This document shows positions 7,672 to 15,975 of a stretch of DNA of 64,000 nucleotides, in pieces. The notes under the pieces are model-generated. The model saw only the letters and a list, made by a program, of their open reading frames with translations, did no database searches and was not told the DNA's origin. A program made the position numbers and the translations under genes. Where the stretch lies: NCBI GenBank assembly GCA_001770015.1, contig MEQB01000070.1:81751-145750 (forward strand), read 5' to 3'. Source of the stretch: Bdellovibrionales bacterium RIFOXYC1_FULL_37_79. Its GTDB lineage: Bacteria > Bdellovibrionota > Bacteriovoracia > Bacteriovoracales > Bacteriovoracaceae. Within the stretch, counting starts at the first letter, position 1. Each line of letters starts with the position of its first letter.

Positions 7672-9738
7672 TTACTGTCTTGGATAAAAATTCATCGGCT
7701 GACTGACTTCCACTACACCTCCACCCATGGGCTCTGGAAATCTGATTCCCCGTAAGACATTTATAACGCATTTTTTTACGTTAGCAGGCATGGAACTTTG
7801 TCCAACAACGCCAGCACGGGTAACATGCCCCGACGATCCAATGATAAAATTAAGTGGAACAATTCCATCAAACGCAGCTTTCGAGCGATCCAATTCCTGT
7901 TGGTAACAATTTCTAAATTGAGGAATATGATCCTGCAAAATTCTTCTAATAACGTCAGGATCCATTGATCCCATCAAAACCTCTGGAGAGGGTACACCAA
8001 CGGTATAAATACTTCTCTTATTGGCCAGTCCCGAAACCCCCTTACTGGCATCTAGCTTACCTTCTGTCGTTCCAGACAAGGATCCAGTTTTTGTACTAAC
8101 CGTGGCCAGTTTGCTGGTAGCAGATTCCACGCCAGTGCCTTCCAAGGTACTTGAAGACCCTTCCTCACCAGCAGAAGATGCCACATTTGAGACAGCTGCT
8201 GCTGAACCACCTTTGGCCAAGACTGAACTTAAGGTGCTATTAAAATTAATTGCCTTATAAGTGTCCACATGACCTTGAGACTGGTGATTATTCAGATTTG
8301 CCCTTTGAGGTGTGGTTCTTTGAGGTACCGCTTTTTTAGGAGTGGTTCCTGGACGATCAGGCGAATTGCTTACCATGGGCTTAATTTTATCAACATCAGC
8401 CTTTTTGGGCTCTGCTTTTTTTGCCGGCTTGGTCGTTATAGCATTTTCCACACCAGATTTTTCGACAGGTTTTTCCTTAACCACATTTTCTTTTTTAGGT
8501 TCTGGTGTTTTTGGTTGTTCTGGCTTTAACTGTTCTGGTTTTAATTTCTCAGGGGATTTTTGCACTTGTTTGGGTTTTTCCGGAGTCATATCAACGGCCG
8601 GAGATTTGGTGGCAATCAGTTTCATTTTTTGTTTATATACAATGGTGGCGATCCGCTCGGGATTTTTTTCCTCTTCCAATTCTGTGTCAACTTGATAAAA
8701 CGCAATCGGACCCAACAAAAGAAATAATAAGAAAAAAGTCAAAACCAAAATCTTTTTAAAATCCTTGTCTCTCCTAAAAAAAGGCGCTGGCTTGACTTCA
8801 GGTGGGGCATCTGTTCTTCTAACAAAAATCTGAATATTCCCCGCTAAAAATCTTACAATATCATTACTTCTAAGCGATATTGAGGGTATATTACTGGCAA
8901 TTTCGCTGGTATTTTTATCAGACAAAATCATGCTTTCATAACCATCTGGACGATAAACCACCACTTCATTATCACTAATTTCCAAAAACTGGAATTTATC
9001 CTTTTTTGACAGATACGGAAACTCTAATTCATTATTAACCGGTTTAAACCCCACTAACTTATAAATACCTTTCTTAGCCGGAAGATAATCAACTGAAAAT
9101 ATCCTATCTCGAGAAAGAATAATGACTTCTACAGCGGTTTTTCTTATATCGTATTTAAAAATGGGATATAAATAATCAATATCCTCAAATATATATTCAC
9201 TAAATTCTGCACTTGGGTCTTTGGAAAGGGGATATTCCACTCTCGGAATATTTTCAATTTCCTTTTTAATTCTCTCCTCTTCTTTTTTTACTATGCCAGG
9301 AGAACTCGGTGGTGTTTTAATTTCCGCAATAGCAGGAGGAAGATCTGATCCAATAATCACAGAAGCATGCTTTGACAAGACGGATGGAATTTTAGCTTCT
9401 TCACTTACTCGAGAAAAAACAAATTCATAATTTCCAAATTTCAGAACATCATTTAATTTAAAATCTGCTTTAATCACCTTTTGCCCGTTTAAAAAACATC
9501 CCGTCTGGCTATTCATATCATAAAGCTTGAAAGTCTGATCTCCAACTTCAACCACCGCATGAATGGGAGCAATCCCGGTAAACGGCAAATAAATTTCACA
9601 TGTTTCAGAACTGCCCAGGAGTTTCCTCCCTTTGGCAAACCGAATCCCTTTCGCCTTGATACCTTTGGGCCTTAATTCAAAAAATGTTCTTTCTTTTGTA
9701 TTGTGTAACTCCACACCTAACCCCTTGATAAATCCCAA
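7672..9738 (-). CDS. FHA domain, transmembrane helix and AgmX/PglI-type C-terminal domain (GltG-like)
   Basis: 688 residues: N-terminal FHA domain (about 25-110; LLGSSETCEIYL, IHAVVEV, NSQTGCFLNG), a second folded region to about 310, one transmembrane helix at about 329-349, a long Pro/Lys-rich stretch (about 385-490), and a C-terminal AgmX/PglI domain (PQFRNCYQQEL, GHVTRAGVV, VKKCVINVLRGIRFPEP). This TonB-like layout, with a cytoplasmic FHA and a periplasm-spanning linker, matches GltG of the Myxococcus gliding complex, which couples the inner-membrane motor to the outer envelope. It is the last gene of a six-gene operon and converges on the proton-channel operon. Confidence 0.85.
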   Translation of the reverse strand: MGFIKGLGVELHNTKERTFFELRPKGIKAKGIRFAKGRKLLGSSETCEIYLPFTGIAPIHAVVEVGDQTFKLYDMNSQTGCFLNGQKVIKADFKLNDVLKFGNYEFVFSRVSEEAKIPSVLSKHASVIIGSDLPPAIAEIKTPPSSPGIVKKEEERIKKEIENIPRVEYPLSKDPSAEFSEYIFEDIDYLYPIFKYDIRKTAVEVIILSRDRIFSVDYLPAKKGIYKLVGFKPVNNELEFPYLSKKDKFQFLEISDNEVVVYRPDGYESMILSDKNTSEIASNIPSISLRSNDIVRFLAGNIQIFVRRTDAPPEVKPAPFFRRDKDFKKILVLTFFLLFLLLGPIAFYQVDTELEEEKNPERIATIVYKQKMKLIATKSPAVDMTPEKPKQVQKSPEKLKPEQLKPEQPKTPEPKKENVVKEKPVEKSGVENAITTKPAKKAEPKKADVDKIKPMVSNSPDRPGTTPKKAVPQRTTPQRANLNNHQSQGHVDTYKAINFNSTLSSVLAKGGSAAAVSNVASSAGEEGSSSTLEGTGVESATSKLATVSTKTGSLSGTTEGKLDASKGVSGLANKRSIYTVGVPSPEVLMGSMDPDVIRRILQDHIPQFRNCYQQELDRSKAAFDGIVPLNFIIGSSGHVTRAGVVGQSSMPANVKKCVINVLRGIRFPEPMGGGVVEVSQPMNFYPRQ

Positions 9739-9739
9739 T

Positions 9740-10000
9740 CTATCTAATTCTTTCCACTGCCTTTTTTATTTCTGCATGAAAGTTTTTTCGATATGGTAAC
9801 TTGTTGCTAAATTTTCTTTGAAATCTCGAAGAAACACTTAAATCCCCAGGTGATCCGGTCTCCCCTTCAACTACCATGTCCTCAAAATCAAACTTTTCAT
9901 ATTGCTTGTATTTGTAAACAATTTCAGGTTTCTTAACCTCCGCAAATCCAGCAAAAACAAACACCATCCAAAATAAAATTACTAAACATAACCTCATCAC
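9740..10000 (-). CDS. Small secreted protein of the gliding-type operon
   Basis: 86 residues with a clear N-terminal signal sequence (LCLVILFWMVFVFAGFA) and a mature part containing FDFEDMVVEGETGSPGDLS. It overlaps the upstream TPR lipoprotein gene by 4 bases (ATGA) and is one base from the FHA gene, so it belongs to the operon. Its size and place suggest a periplasmic accessory such as GltF. That equivalence is a guess from position only. Confidence 0.75.
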   Translation of the reverse strand: MMRLCLVILFWMVFVFAGFAEVKKPEIVYKYKQYEKFDFEDMVVEGETGSPGDLSVSSRFQRKFSNKLPYRKNFHAEIKKAVERIR

Positions 10001-10899
10001 TGAACTCCTATATAGTTTTTCACTTTTTTATAGTAATTAGCTAACTGACCTAGTTTAGCATCATTAATTTTATCAAGAACTGAAGCCGCCTCTTGCTTTT
10101 TTCCTAACATTTTAAGAGCAACGGCATAGTTTAATCCGATATAAGGCTCTTCAAGGGACTCATTATTAATTTTTTGCCAATAGGCCAGGGCTCCGGAGGT
10201 ATTCCCCAACATGAAATAGGACATTGCCATTCCATTAAGCGCATCAACATCACCCGGATTTTTATTTAATAATGATTTGAAAATATTTTTTGCCTTCTCG
10301 GCAAAACCATAACGTAAATAAAGCTGACCGATATTAAACAGCGGAGTTAAAACAAAGCTATTCAACTTGGAAGCTTTTTCATAAACTTTAAGCGCCTTAT
10401 AATGATCTCCTTCTTGCTGATAAATGACACCATGATTATTTATCGCAGGAACATAATTGGGATTAAGATCCCTCGCCTTGTTATAGTACAAAAAAGCTTT
10501 TTTGGTTTCACCTTTTAAAAAGTAACAAGTTCCAATTTGATTCCAATAACTAGGATGATTTTTAAATGCGAAATAGGTTCTGTCAAAGATTTCAAACGCC
10601 GAATCAAATTGTTTTCGATAACACAAACTGATTCCTTTAGAAATGACATTACTCACCTTATTTTCCACCACCATCAATTTTGGTTCGGATACTCTCGCCA
10701 TCGATTCTTTTGCCAAAGAATCGTCATTAACTTCCACATCCTCAAAAACATCTTCATGTTCCCTATAAGGAACTTCTTCAATGACCTTGAAATCCTCGTT
10801 GCTAATTGAATCAAATTCAAAGTCGAGATTATCACTTTGTTGCGTGCTGGCACAACTATATAACAAAAGCACCAACATAAAATTAATTACCCAATTCAT
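9997..10899 (-). CDS. TPR-repeat lipoprotein (GltE/AglT-like)
   Basis: 300 residues with a lipoprotein signal ending LLLYSC (lipidated Cys16), an acidic linker, then several tetratricopeptide repeats (for example PSYWNQIGTCYFLKGETKKAFLYYNKARDL begins one). Gliding clusters encode such an outer-membrane TPR lipoprotein, GltE/AglT. It overlaps its upstream neighbour by 4 bases and its downstream neighbour by 4 bases. Confidence 0.83.
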   Translation of the reverse strand: MNWVINFMLVLLLYSCASTQQSDNLDFEFDSISNEDFKVIEEVPYREHEDVFEDVEVNDDSLAKESMARVSEPKLMVVENKVSNVISKGISLCYRKQFDSAFEIFDRTYFAFKNHPSYWNQIGTCYFLKGETKKAFLYYNKARDLNPNYVPAINNHGVIYQQEGDHYKALKVYEKASKLNSFVLTPLFNIGQLYLRYGFAEKAKNIFKSLLNKNPGDVDALNGMAMSYFMLGNTSGALAYWQKINNESLEEPYIGLNYAVALKMLGKKQEAASVLDKINDAKLGQLANYYKKVKNYIGVQ

Positions 10900-13781
10900 C
10901 GTCTTCCCCCTCGATCCATCAAAACTCCACCTGGGGTATATATATACTCGATCTGGATCGGCATTTTAGCGGTATTTAAAAACAGATAATTTTCATTTGA
11001 TAAAATATCGTTGCTAACTATTTGGCGTCTGGCCTCTGCCATGAACTCATTTGATCTCTTTTCCAGATCTCTTGATAAGTCGTACATACTCTTTTTAAAT
11101 GAGGATACATAATCAGCTGATTTTCCGGGGGGAGTAAACTCTCTCATATCAGTAATGATAGTTAAATAATTTTCAATCAACACTTTATAAGCACGCACCA
11201 GGCCTTTGCCAGACCCTATACTTAACACCTCCAGCGCCTCATCAGTAAGCTTTTTTAATTGTACAAATTTATTTTGTAATAAAGCATTATACTTTTCTTC
11301 AGGAAAAACCGGAGTTATCTCTTTAAATTTTCTAATTTCAACATTCAAATCTTCCACCTTAAAGGCGGCAACCACATCCAATCCCTTAAGAGGAACCTGG
11401 TATTTATTTTTTTTAGCAGTAGCAAAATAGGAAAAAATCTTTCCTTTAAATTCCTGGGCCTTTTCGGTTCTGCTATTTTGAATTAGCTCGTTTCGCAACT
11501 TGTAAACTGGTTCTATCAATTCGGCTTGTAAAACCGGCGATTTTTCCATAATACTCACTTGATCTTCAACAGAATTCCATCTTTTAAGTTCCACTAACGA
11601 TTGTAATACTTCAATATTGGCCTGATCAATTAAATCCTGGGGGATCTCACAGAGGGCCGTTTGTCTGATCAGGTTTCTCACCTCCTCTATCCTTTGATCT
11701 GCCAGATACATAATATAGGCGTTTTTAAAAAATGTTTTTTTCTTGGTCGAGCTAGTTTTACAAATTTTTAAAAGCGTTTTCTCATAGACAAAGACTGATT
11801 CATTAAACTTCCTTCGATTGAACATTTCATTTCCAATGGCCAAAAAAGATGTATCAAATTTGGCAACGTCCTGGGCATCCATCAATTGTAAAGCCCTTTC
11901 CGCCCAATTGACGGTTCTTTTAACATCTTTTAATTCATTAAAAAGAAGCATGATATTGTATGCAGCATATTTTTTTTCTTCGGAAGAAGAATCTTTATCC
12001 TTGTAAATCCCGACATAAGTCACCAATGCTCTTTTTTTATCTCCCTTACTCATCAAACCTTGAACATTTTCAAACTGCATGGCCAGTGATATCTTGTTAA
12101 GTTGGGCAGCATATTTATTATTAACCACAAATTCATTTCTTTTTATTCTTTCCACCCATTTAGCAAAATTCTCCCGGTCTTTATTGGCTTTGTAATAATC
12201 CATTATAGCAGCCAGCATGGCTTCCTGTTTGGCATGAGCGTACGGGAAATGCTTCCGAAACATTAATAGCGTTTTTTCCGCTTCTACAATATTTTTTTTC
12301 TCCATATGACCGGTAAAAAGTCTTTGATAAATTTTAAATGCTTCATCAGACTTAGGATTATTTTTAAGATAATCATTAAATACTTGCACGGTAAATTTTT
12401 TCTTTTTATCCGAACCAACACCTTTTTGATCAAGAGACGCCACCAACCCCTTACTAGCAAGTTCAGCAATCTTGCTATCACCAGCGGTATTTGCTTTTTG
12501 TGCTGCCGAATCATAATAATCAATTGCCTCGTCAAATTTATCAGCAGCATATAAGGTTTCTGCAATGGTAAACTCATATAGGTAAGCCTTTGACGGATCA
12601 ACTTCTTTTAAAATTTCAAAATACCCCACTGCCATATTGGCCTTTTGGGTTCGTTTAGCCTTATCATGCTCATAGGTTTTAGCAGCCACCTGGTTTTGTA
12701 ATATTGCCGATATTTTTTTCAATTGATACAAATATTGTTTCTCTTGGTCTTCATTCAATTTCTTGCTTAACTGATATGGCTTAAGCTTTTTACAAGTCCC
12801 CAAATGCGAGGAATAATTACCAGACCGGTCGTATAAATCTAAAAGAGCAATATTGGCTTGTAATTGCTTATCTTCATCTTCCAATGTCGTCACAGCTTGC
12901 GCCAAAGTTTTTTCCGCTGAAGCATATTTTCCGTAACTGATTAGATGCTGACCAACTTTTAATAAATTTTCTCCGACATCTTTTCCGGATTTTTCATAAA
13001 ACTCAGCAGCCTTGTTAGGGTTGCCGGCTGTTGAATAAAAATACCCCAGATCACGAGCAGCTCGATCAGACACGTCAATATATTTATCATCACTACTTTT
13101 ATCATGCACCTGTTTCATAATATCAATTGCCTTTTGATATTTTTTTTCTTTGAAATAACTCCATGACAAATTATAGGCATCCTTGGTCCACCATTTATCA
13201 TCATGTTCATTCAGCGCCGCCTCGTAAAGTCTGATAGCAGGCTTGTATTCCCCGTCATTATAGTGCATTTCAGCCAAGGCAATTTGGGTTTTAATTTTTA
13301 ATAATTGATTCCCGGTTGACCCTTTTAAAGCACGGGCGTAATATTTTTTAGCTTCCTTATATTTTTGAAACTCCTGAGCATTGGCCCCCAAAATATAGTA
13401 CACTTCGGTTTTTTTATTTATTCTAGGAAATTTTTTCAAAATAAAAAAACAAACTTTTTGAGCCTGAATAAAATATTTTTTAGAATTATTAAAATAGGCA
13501 CTCTTGTTTGCCTTACGTCTGGTATCAACAGACTCAGACAAATATTTCTTATTTTCTGATTCCTTGATTAAACGTGCTTTTTCCAGCAATAGCTCTGCCA
13601 TTCTCAACAATATGGTGGGATTATTGCTTTTATTTTGCTTATTCAATCTGGATATTTCTACCAATTCTTCATCTATAATTTTTAATAACGCAACTTTTCG
13701 TTCCTCTACATTATCATCTGAGAAAACATTTAAACCACCAAGTAAGGATAAGATAATCAAAATGACTAAATATACTTTCAT
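10896..13781 (-). CDS. Large secreted TPR protein of the gliding-type operon
   Basis: 961 residues with an N-terminal signal (VYLVILIILSLLGGLNVFS). Most of the rest consists of tetratricopeptide-like helical repeats, such as YYILGANAQEFQKYKEAKKY and SWSYFKEKKYQKAIDIMKQV. It is probably a periplasmic scaffold, comparable to the big TPR proteins GltD or GltI of the Myxococcus complex; which one cannot be settled from the sequence alone. Start and stop codons overlap those of both neighbours by 4 bases, so the stoichiometry is likely set by translational coupling. Confidence 0.85.
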   Translation of the reverse strand: MKVYLVILIILSLLGGLNVFSDDNVEERKVALLKIIDEELVEISRLNKQNKSNNPTILLRMAELLLEKARLIKESENKKYLSESVDTRRKANKSAYFNNSKKYFIQAQKVCFFILKKFPRINKKTEVYYILGANAQEFQKYKEAKKYYARALKGSTGNQLLKIKTQIALAEMHYNDGEYKPAIRLYEAALNEHDDKWWTKDAYNLSWSYFKEKKYQKAIDIMKQVHDKSSDDKYIDVSDRAARDLGYFYSTAGNPNKAAEFYEKSGKDVGENLLKVGQHLISYGKYASAEKTLAQAVTTLEDEDKQLQANIALLDLYDRSGNYSSHLGTCKKLKPYQLSKKLNEDQEKQYLYQLKKISAILQNQVAAKTYEHDKAKRTQKANMAVGYFEILKEVDPSKAYLYEFTIAETLYAADKFDEAIDYYDSAAQKANTAGDSKIAELASKGLVASLDQKGVGSDKKKKFTVQVFNDYLKNNPKSDEAFKIYQRLFTGHMEKKNIVEAEKTLLMFRKHFPYAHAKQEAMLAAIMDYYKANKDRENFAKWVERIKRNEFVVNNKYAAQLNKISLAMQFENVQGLMSKGDKKRALVTYVGIYKDKDSSSEEKKYAAYNIMLLFNELKDVKRTVNWAERALQLMDAQDVAKFDTSFLAIGNEMFNRRKFNESVFVYEKTLLKICKTSSTKKKTFFKNAYIMYLADQRIEEVRNLIRQTALCEIPQDLIDQANIEVLQSLVELKRWNSVEDQVSIMEKSPVLQAELIEPVYKLRNELIQNSRTEKAQEFKGKIFSYFATAKKNKYQVPLKGLDVVAAFKVEDLNVEIRKFKEITPVFPEEKYNALLQNKFVQLKKLTDEALEVLSIGSGKGLVRAYKVLIENYLTIITDMREFTPPGKSADYVSSFKKSMYDLSRDLEKRSNEFMAEARRQIVSNDILSNENYLFLNTAKMPIQIEYIYTPGGVLMDRGGRR

Positions 13782-15175
13782 TCATTACACTCCGACCTTA
13801 AAGCAAATACATAATCACCCAATTCATCTGCCCAGAATTCACCATTAAAAGTCCAGAAATATTGCTTATCATTTCTTTTCAAGTATTTAATATCCCCGCG
13901 TTTACGATCCTGCTCTTTAATATTTTCATAGATAAGTTTTTTCTTTCTGGATAAAATTTCCAATTTCATATAGGTCATATCCTCAAACCCTTTTTTAATT
14001 TGAGCATAAAAGCCTCTTAAGTTTCCCCGGACGTAAGCACCTATCAAATCTTTTTGCAGATCAAGCGCCAATCTTAGATTATGTCGAAGCTGCGAACTTT
14101 TATGATTATCAGCAACGTTTCTGATTTGATTGACTTCCATCACTCCCCGGTTGTATGCCTCCATCTGCTCAATAAATGCCGGGTCACGAGTAATGGAACT
14201 TAACATTTTATCCATGATTACTTCCGACCCTCTTTTTGAGTTATAAAAATTTCTTCCCAAATTGAAATAAGCTTCATAGTTTCGTCCCATCCTGCCCAGC
14301 ATATTCTCCAGTTGCTTGGAAACGTTTTGGTATTGTTCGTAATATTCCGCAACTACCTTGGAAACGTCATCGTAAAGACATAAATGCAAATAGGACATGG
14401 CTTTTAAAATATCCACTTCGGGGTTAAAGATATAATCAAAAACTGGAGCCTTGTAAGTCACCAACTTGCCCAACGATCTATTATAATCTTCCAAATAAAA
14501 ACTGTTCCAAGCTTCCTCAAACAAAATTTCTGGCCAAACAAAAGATTCTTTTTCCAAATCCAGATAAGTTAAACTTGCCTGTTTATGGTTTTTGGAACCA
14601 AACTGTGCTCGGGGAATCCCAACAACACAATTATCCTTATTAATATTTAACTGCCGAATACGACTGGGTACATCGGTTCGCTTTAAATGCATTTTCGAAA
14701 CCTTGATACATTCCGCATAAACATCCAAACTAGCCTCATGCTGTCCTTGAATAGTCAAGATACTGCCCTCTAAAAAAAGCGCAAACGGTTTTACCGGATG
14801 AAGCAGTGGTATCCGACTGCGCAGTTTATTAAGGGCTTCGCCATACCGCTCTTTTCTAAAATATTTTTTTGCCAAAATATATCTTACAATCGGTGCATCC
14901 GAACGCTCTAATATATTTTCCGGCAATACTTCAAATTGTCTGACTCCCGAGTTGGTAATGATCGTATCTATTAGAAGTTCTGATTGACTGTTAGGATTAA
15001 CATTTCCTTCTGCCAGATATTCCTTTATATAAGGTATCGAAGTAAAAAATAAATTCTTATCGGCCAATGCCTTAGCATTTCTAAGCAGGCCTGAACTACC
15101 AAATGTCTGAAAACTAAGGGCCATGCTAATAACTAAAAACAATCTAATGATAAAATATCTGAACATCCTGTCCAT
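13778..15175 (-). CDS. Secreted helical-repeat protein (GltC-like position)
   Basis: 465 residues with a signal peptide (FRYFIIRLFLVISMALSFQTFGS). The mature part has degenerate TPR-like helices (RYGEALNKLRSR, GQHEASLDVYAECIKVSK). No catalytic motif is seen. It is encoded directly after the beta-barrel gene and overlaps the large TPR gene, which fits the periplasmic TPR protein GltC that partners the GltA/GltB barrels. Product identity is inferred from order. Confidence 0.75.
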   Translation of the reverse strand: MDRMFRYFIIRLFLVISMALSFQTFGSSGLLRNAKALADKNLFFTSIPYIKEYLAEGNVNPNSQSELLIDTIITNSGVRQFEVLPENILERSDAPIVRYILAKKYFRKERYGEALNKLRSRIPLLHPVKPFALFLEGSILTIQGQHEASLDVYAECIKVSKMHLKRTDVPSRIRQLNINKDNCVVGIPRAQFGSKNHKQASLTYLDLEKESFVWPEILFEEAWNSFYLEDYNRSLGKLVTYKAPVFDYIFNPEVDILKAMSYLHLCLYDDVSKVVAEYYEQYQNVSKQLENMLGRMGRNYEAYFNLGRNFYNSKRGSEVIMDKMLSSITRDPAFIEQMEAYNRGVMEVNQIRNVADNHKSSQLRHNLRLALDLQKDLIGAYVRGNLRGFYAQIKKGFEDMTYMKLEILSRKKKLIYENIKEQDRKRGDIKYLKRNDKQYFWTFNGEFWADELGDYVFALRSECNE

Positions 15176-15181
15176 CCTTCA

Positions 15182-15913
15182 TTAAATATTAAATCCCAAC
15201 GATATTACCAAATCATAATTTGAATACCATGACTGATCGCTAGGTGTTGAATTTTGAATTGGTTTTTGCCCTTGATAATGCTGAACCGTTAAATCGGTCC
15301 GAATGTTCCAATTTTCTGTTAAATAAAACTTAAAAGCTAAATCCCAAAGAATACAGCCATGTGTTTCTTGAGTTAATACAAACGGCGTTCGACCGCCCAA
15401 TTCATCACGATTATTGGTTTCATCCAATTTTGAATAACCAAGTCCCAAGATCCAATCCAAATAAATCACCTGATTAAAGGTATTAAACTTGGCATAAAAA
15501 GGTGACCATAAGATCATCCCACCCACATATCCGTCCACTCTACGGTTAAAAGGAATTGACCCATTCCCACCCTGATTCCTAACCGCTGCAGCCGTATCAT
15601 TTTCTTTTGAACTGGTTTTGGTATAAAGCACTTCAAAACCCCAATCTTCCGTAAAAAAATAACCTGCTCTGCCTTGCAATCCAGCGGCATCCACAAAGGC
15701 TCCGGAAATCAGATGGGCATAGCCTGCATTAAAATGAAATTTTCCGGCCTTTCTGAACTTTCTGTTTTGAAGAACATAAACTTCCTTGTCTGGGTCCAAC
15801 CATGAAAATTTATAAATTGACTCTTCACTAGCATAAACAGAAAAATCAAAAGTGGTGTTAATTAAAAAGGAAACGAAAAATAAAATAATTAACCTTGAAA
15901 TCATAAAAAGCAT
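15182..15913 (-). CDS. Outer-membrane beta-barrel protein (GltA/B/H-like)
   Basis: 243 residues: signal peptide (LIILFFVSFLINTTFDFSVYA), then alternating amphipathic strands rich in Gly and aromatic residues (GKFHFNAGYAHLISGAF, GRAGYFFTEDWGFEVLYT), ending NYDLVISLGFNI with a terminal hydrophobic strand. This resembles the outer-membrane beta-barrel family found in myxobacteria and Bdellovibrio. It is the first gene of the six-gene operon. A second Met nine bases downstream (15904) is an alternative start with AGGATG before it. Confidence 0.83.
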   Translation of the reverse strand: MLFMISRLIILFFVSFLINTTFDFSVYASEESIYKFSWLDPDKEVYVLQNRKFRKAGKFHFNAGYAHLISGAFVDAAGLQGRAGYFFTEDWGFEVLYTKTSSKENDTAAAVRNQGGNGSIPFNRRVDGYVGGMILWSPFYAKFNTFNQVIYLDWILGLGYSKLDETNNRDELGGRTPFVLTQETHGCILWDLAFKFYLTENWNIRTDLTVQHYQGQKPIQNSTPSDQSWYSNYDLVISLGFNI

Positions 15914-15940
15914 CCTGCCTTTGAAGTAAGTTAATAGATC

Positions 15941-15963
15941 AATATTAGGTACATACTAATATT
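15941..15963. promoter_or_regulatory. Inverted repeat upstream of the gliding-type operon
   Basis: Perfect 8-base arms AATATTAG and CTAATATT around a 7-base spacer lie 28 bases upstream of the first gene of the operon. A TAGAAT sequence (minus strand, 15966-15961) could be the -10 box, which would put the repeat at or just after the transcription start, as for a repressor operator. Confidence 0.45.
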
Positions 15964-15975
15964 CTAACATAAGGC

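Noticed and set aside
8021..8759. Overlapping plus-strand open frames inside the FHA/AgmX gene
   Set aside because: They are antisense to the Pro/Lys/Ser-rich linker of a well-supported gene; low-complexity coding produces long antisense frames.
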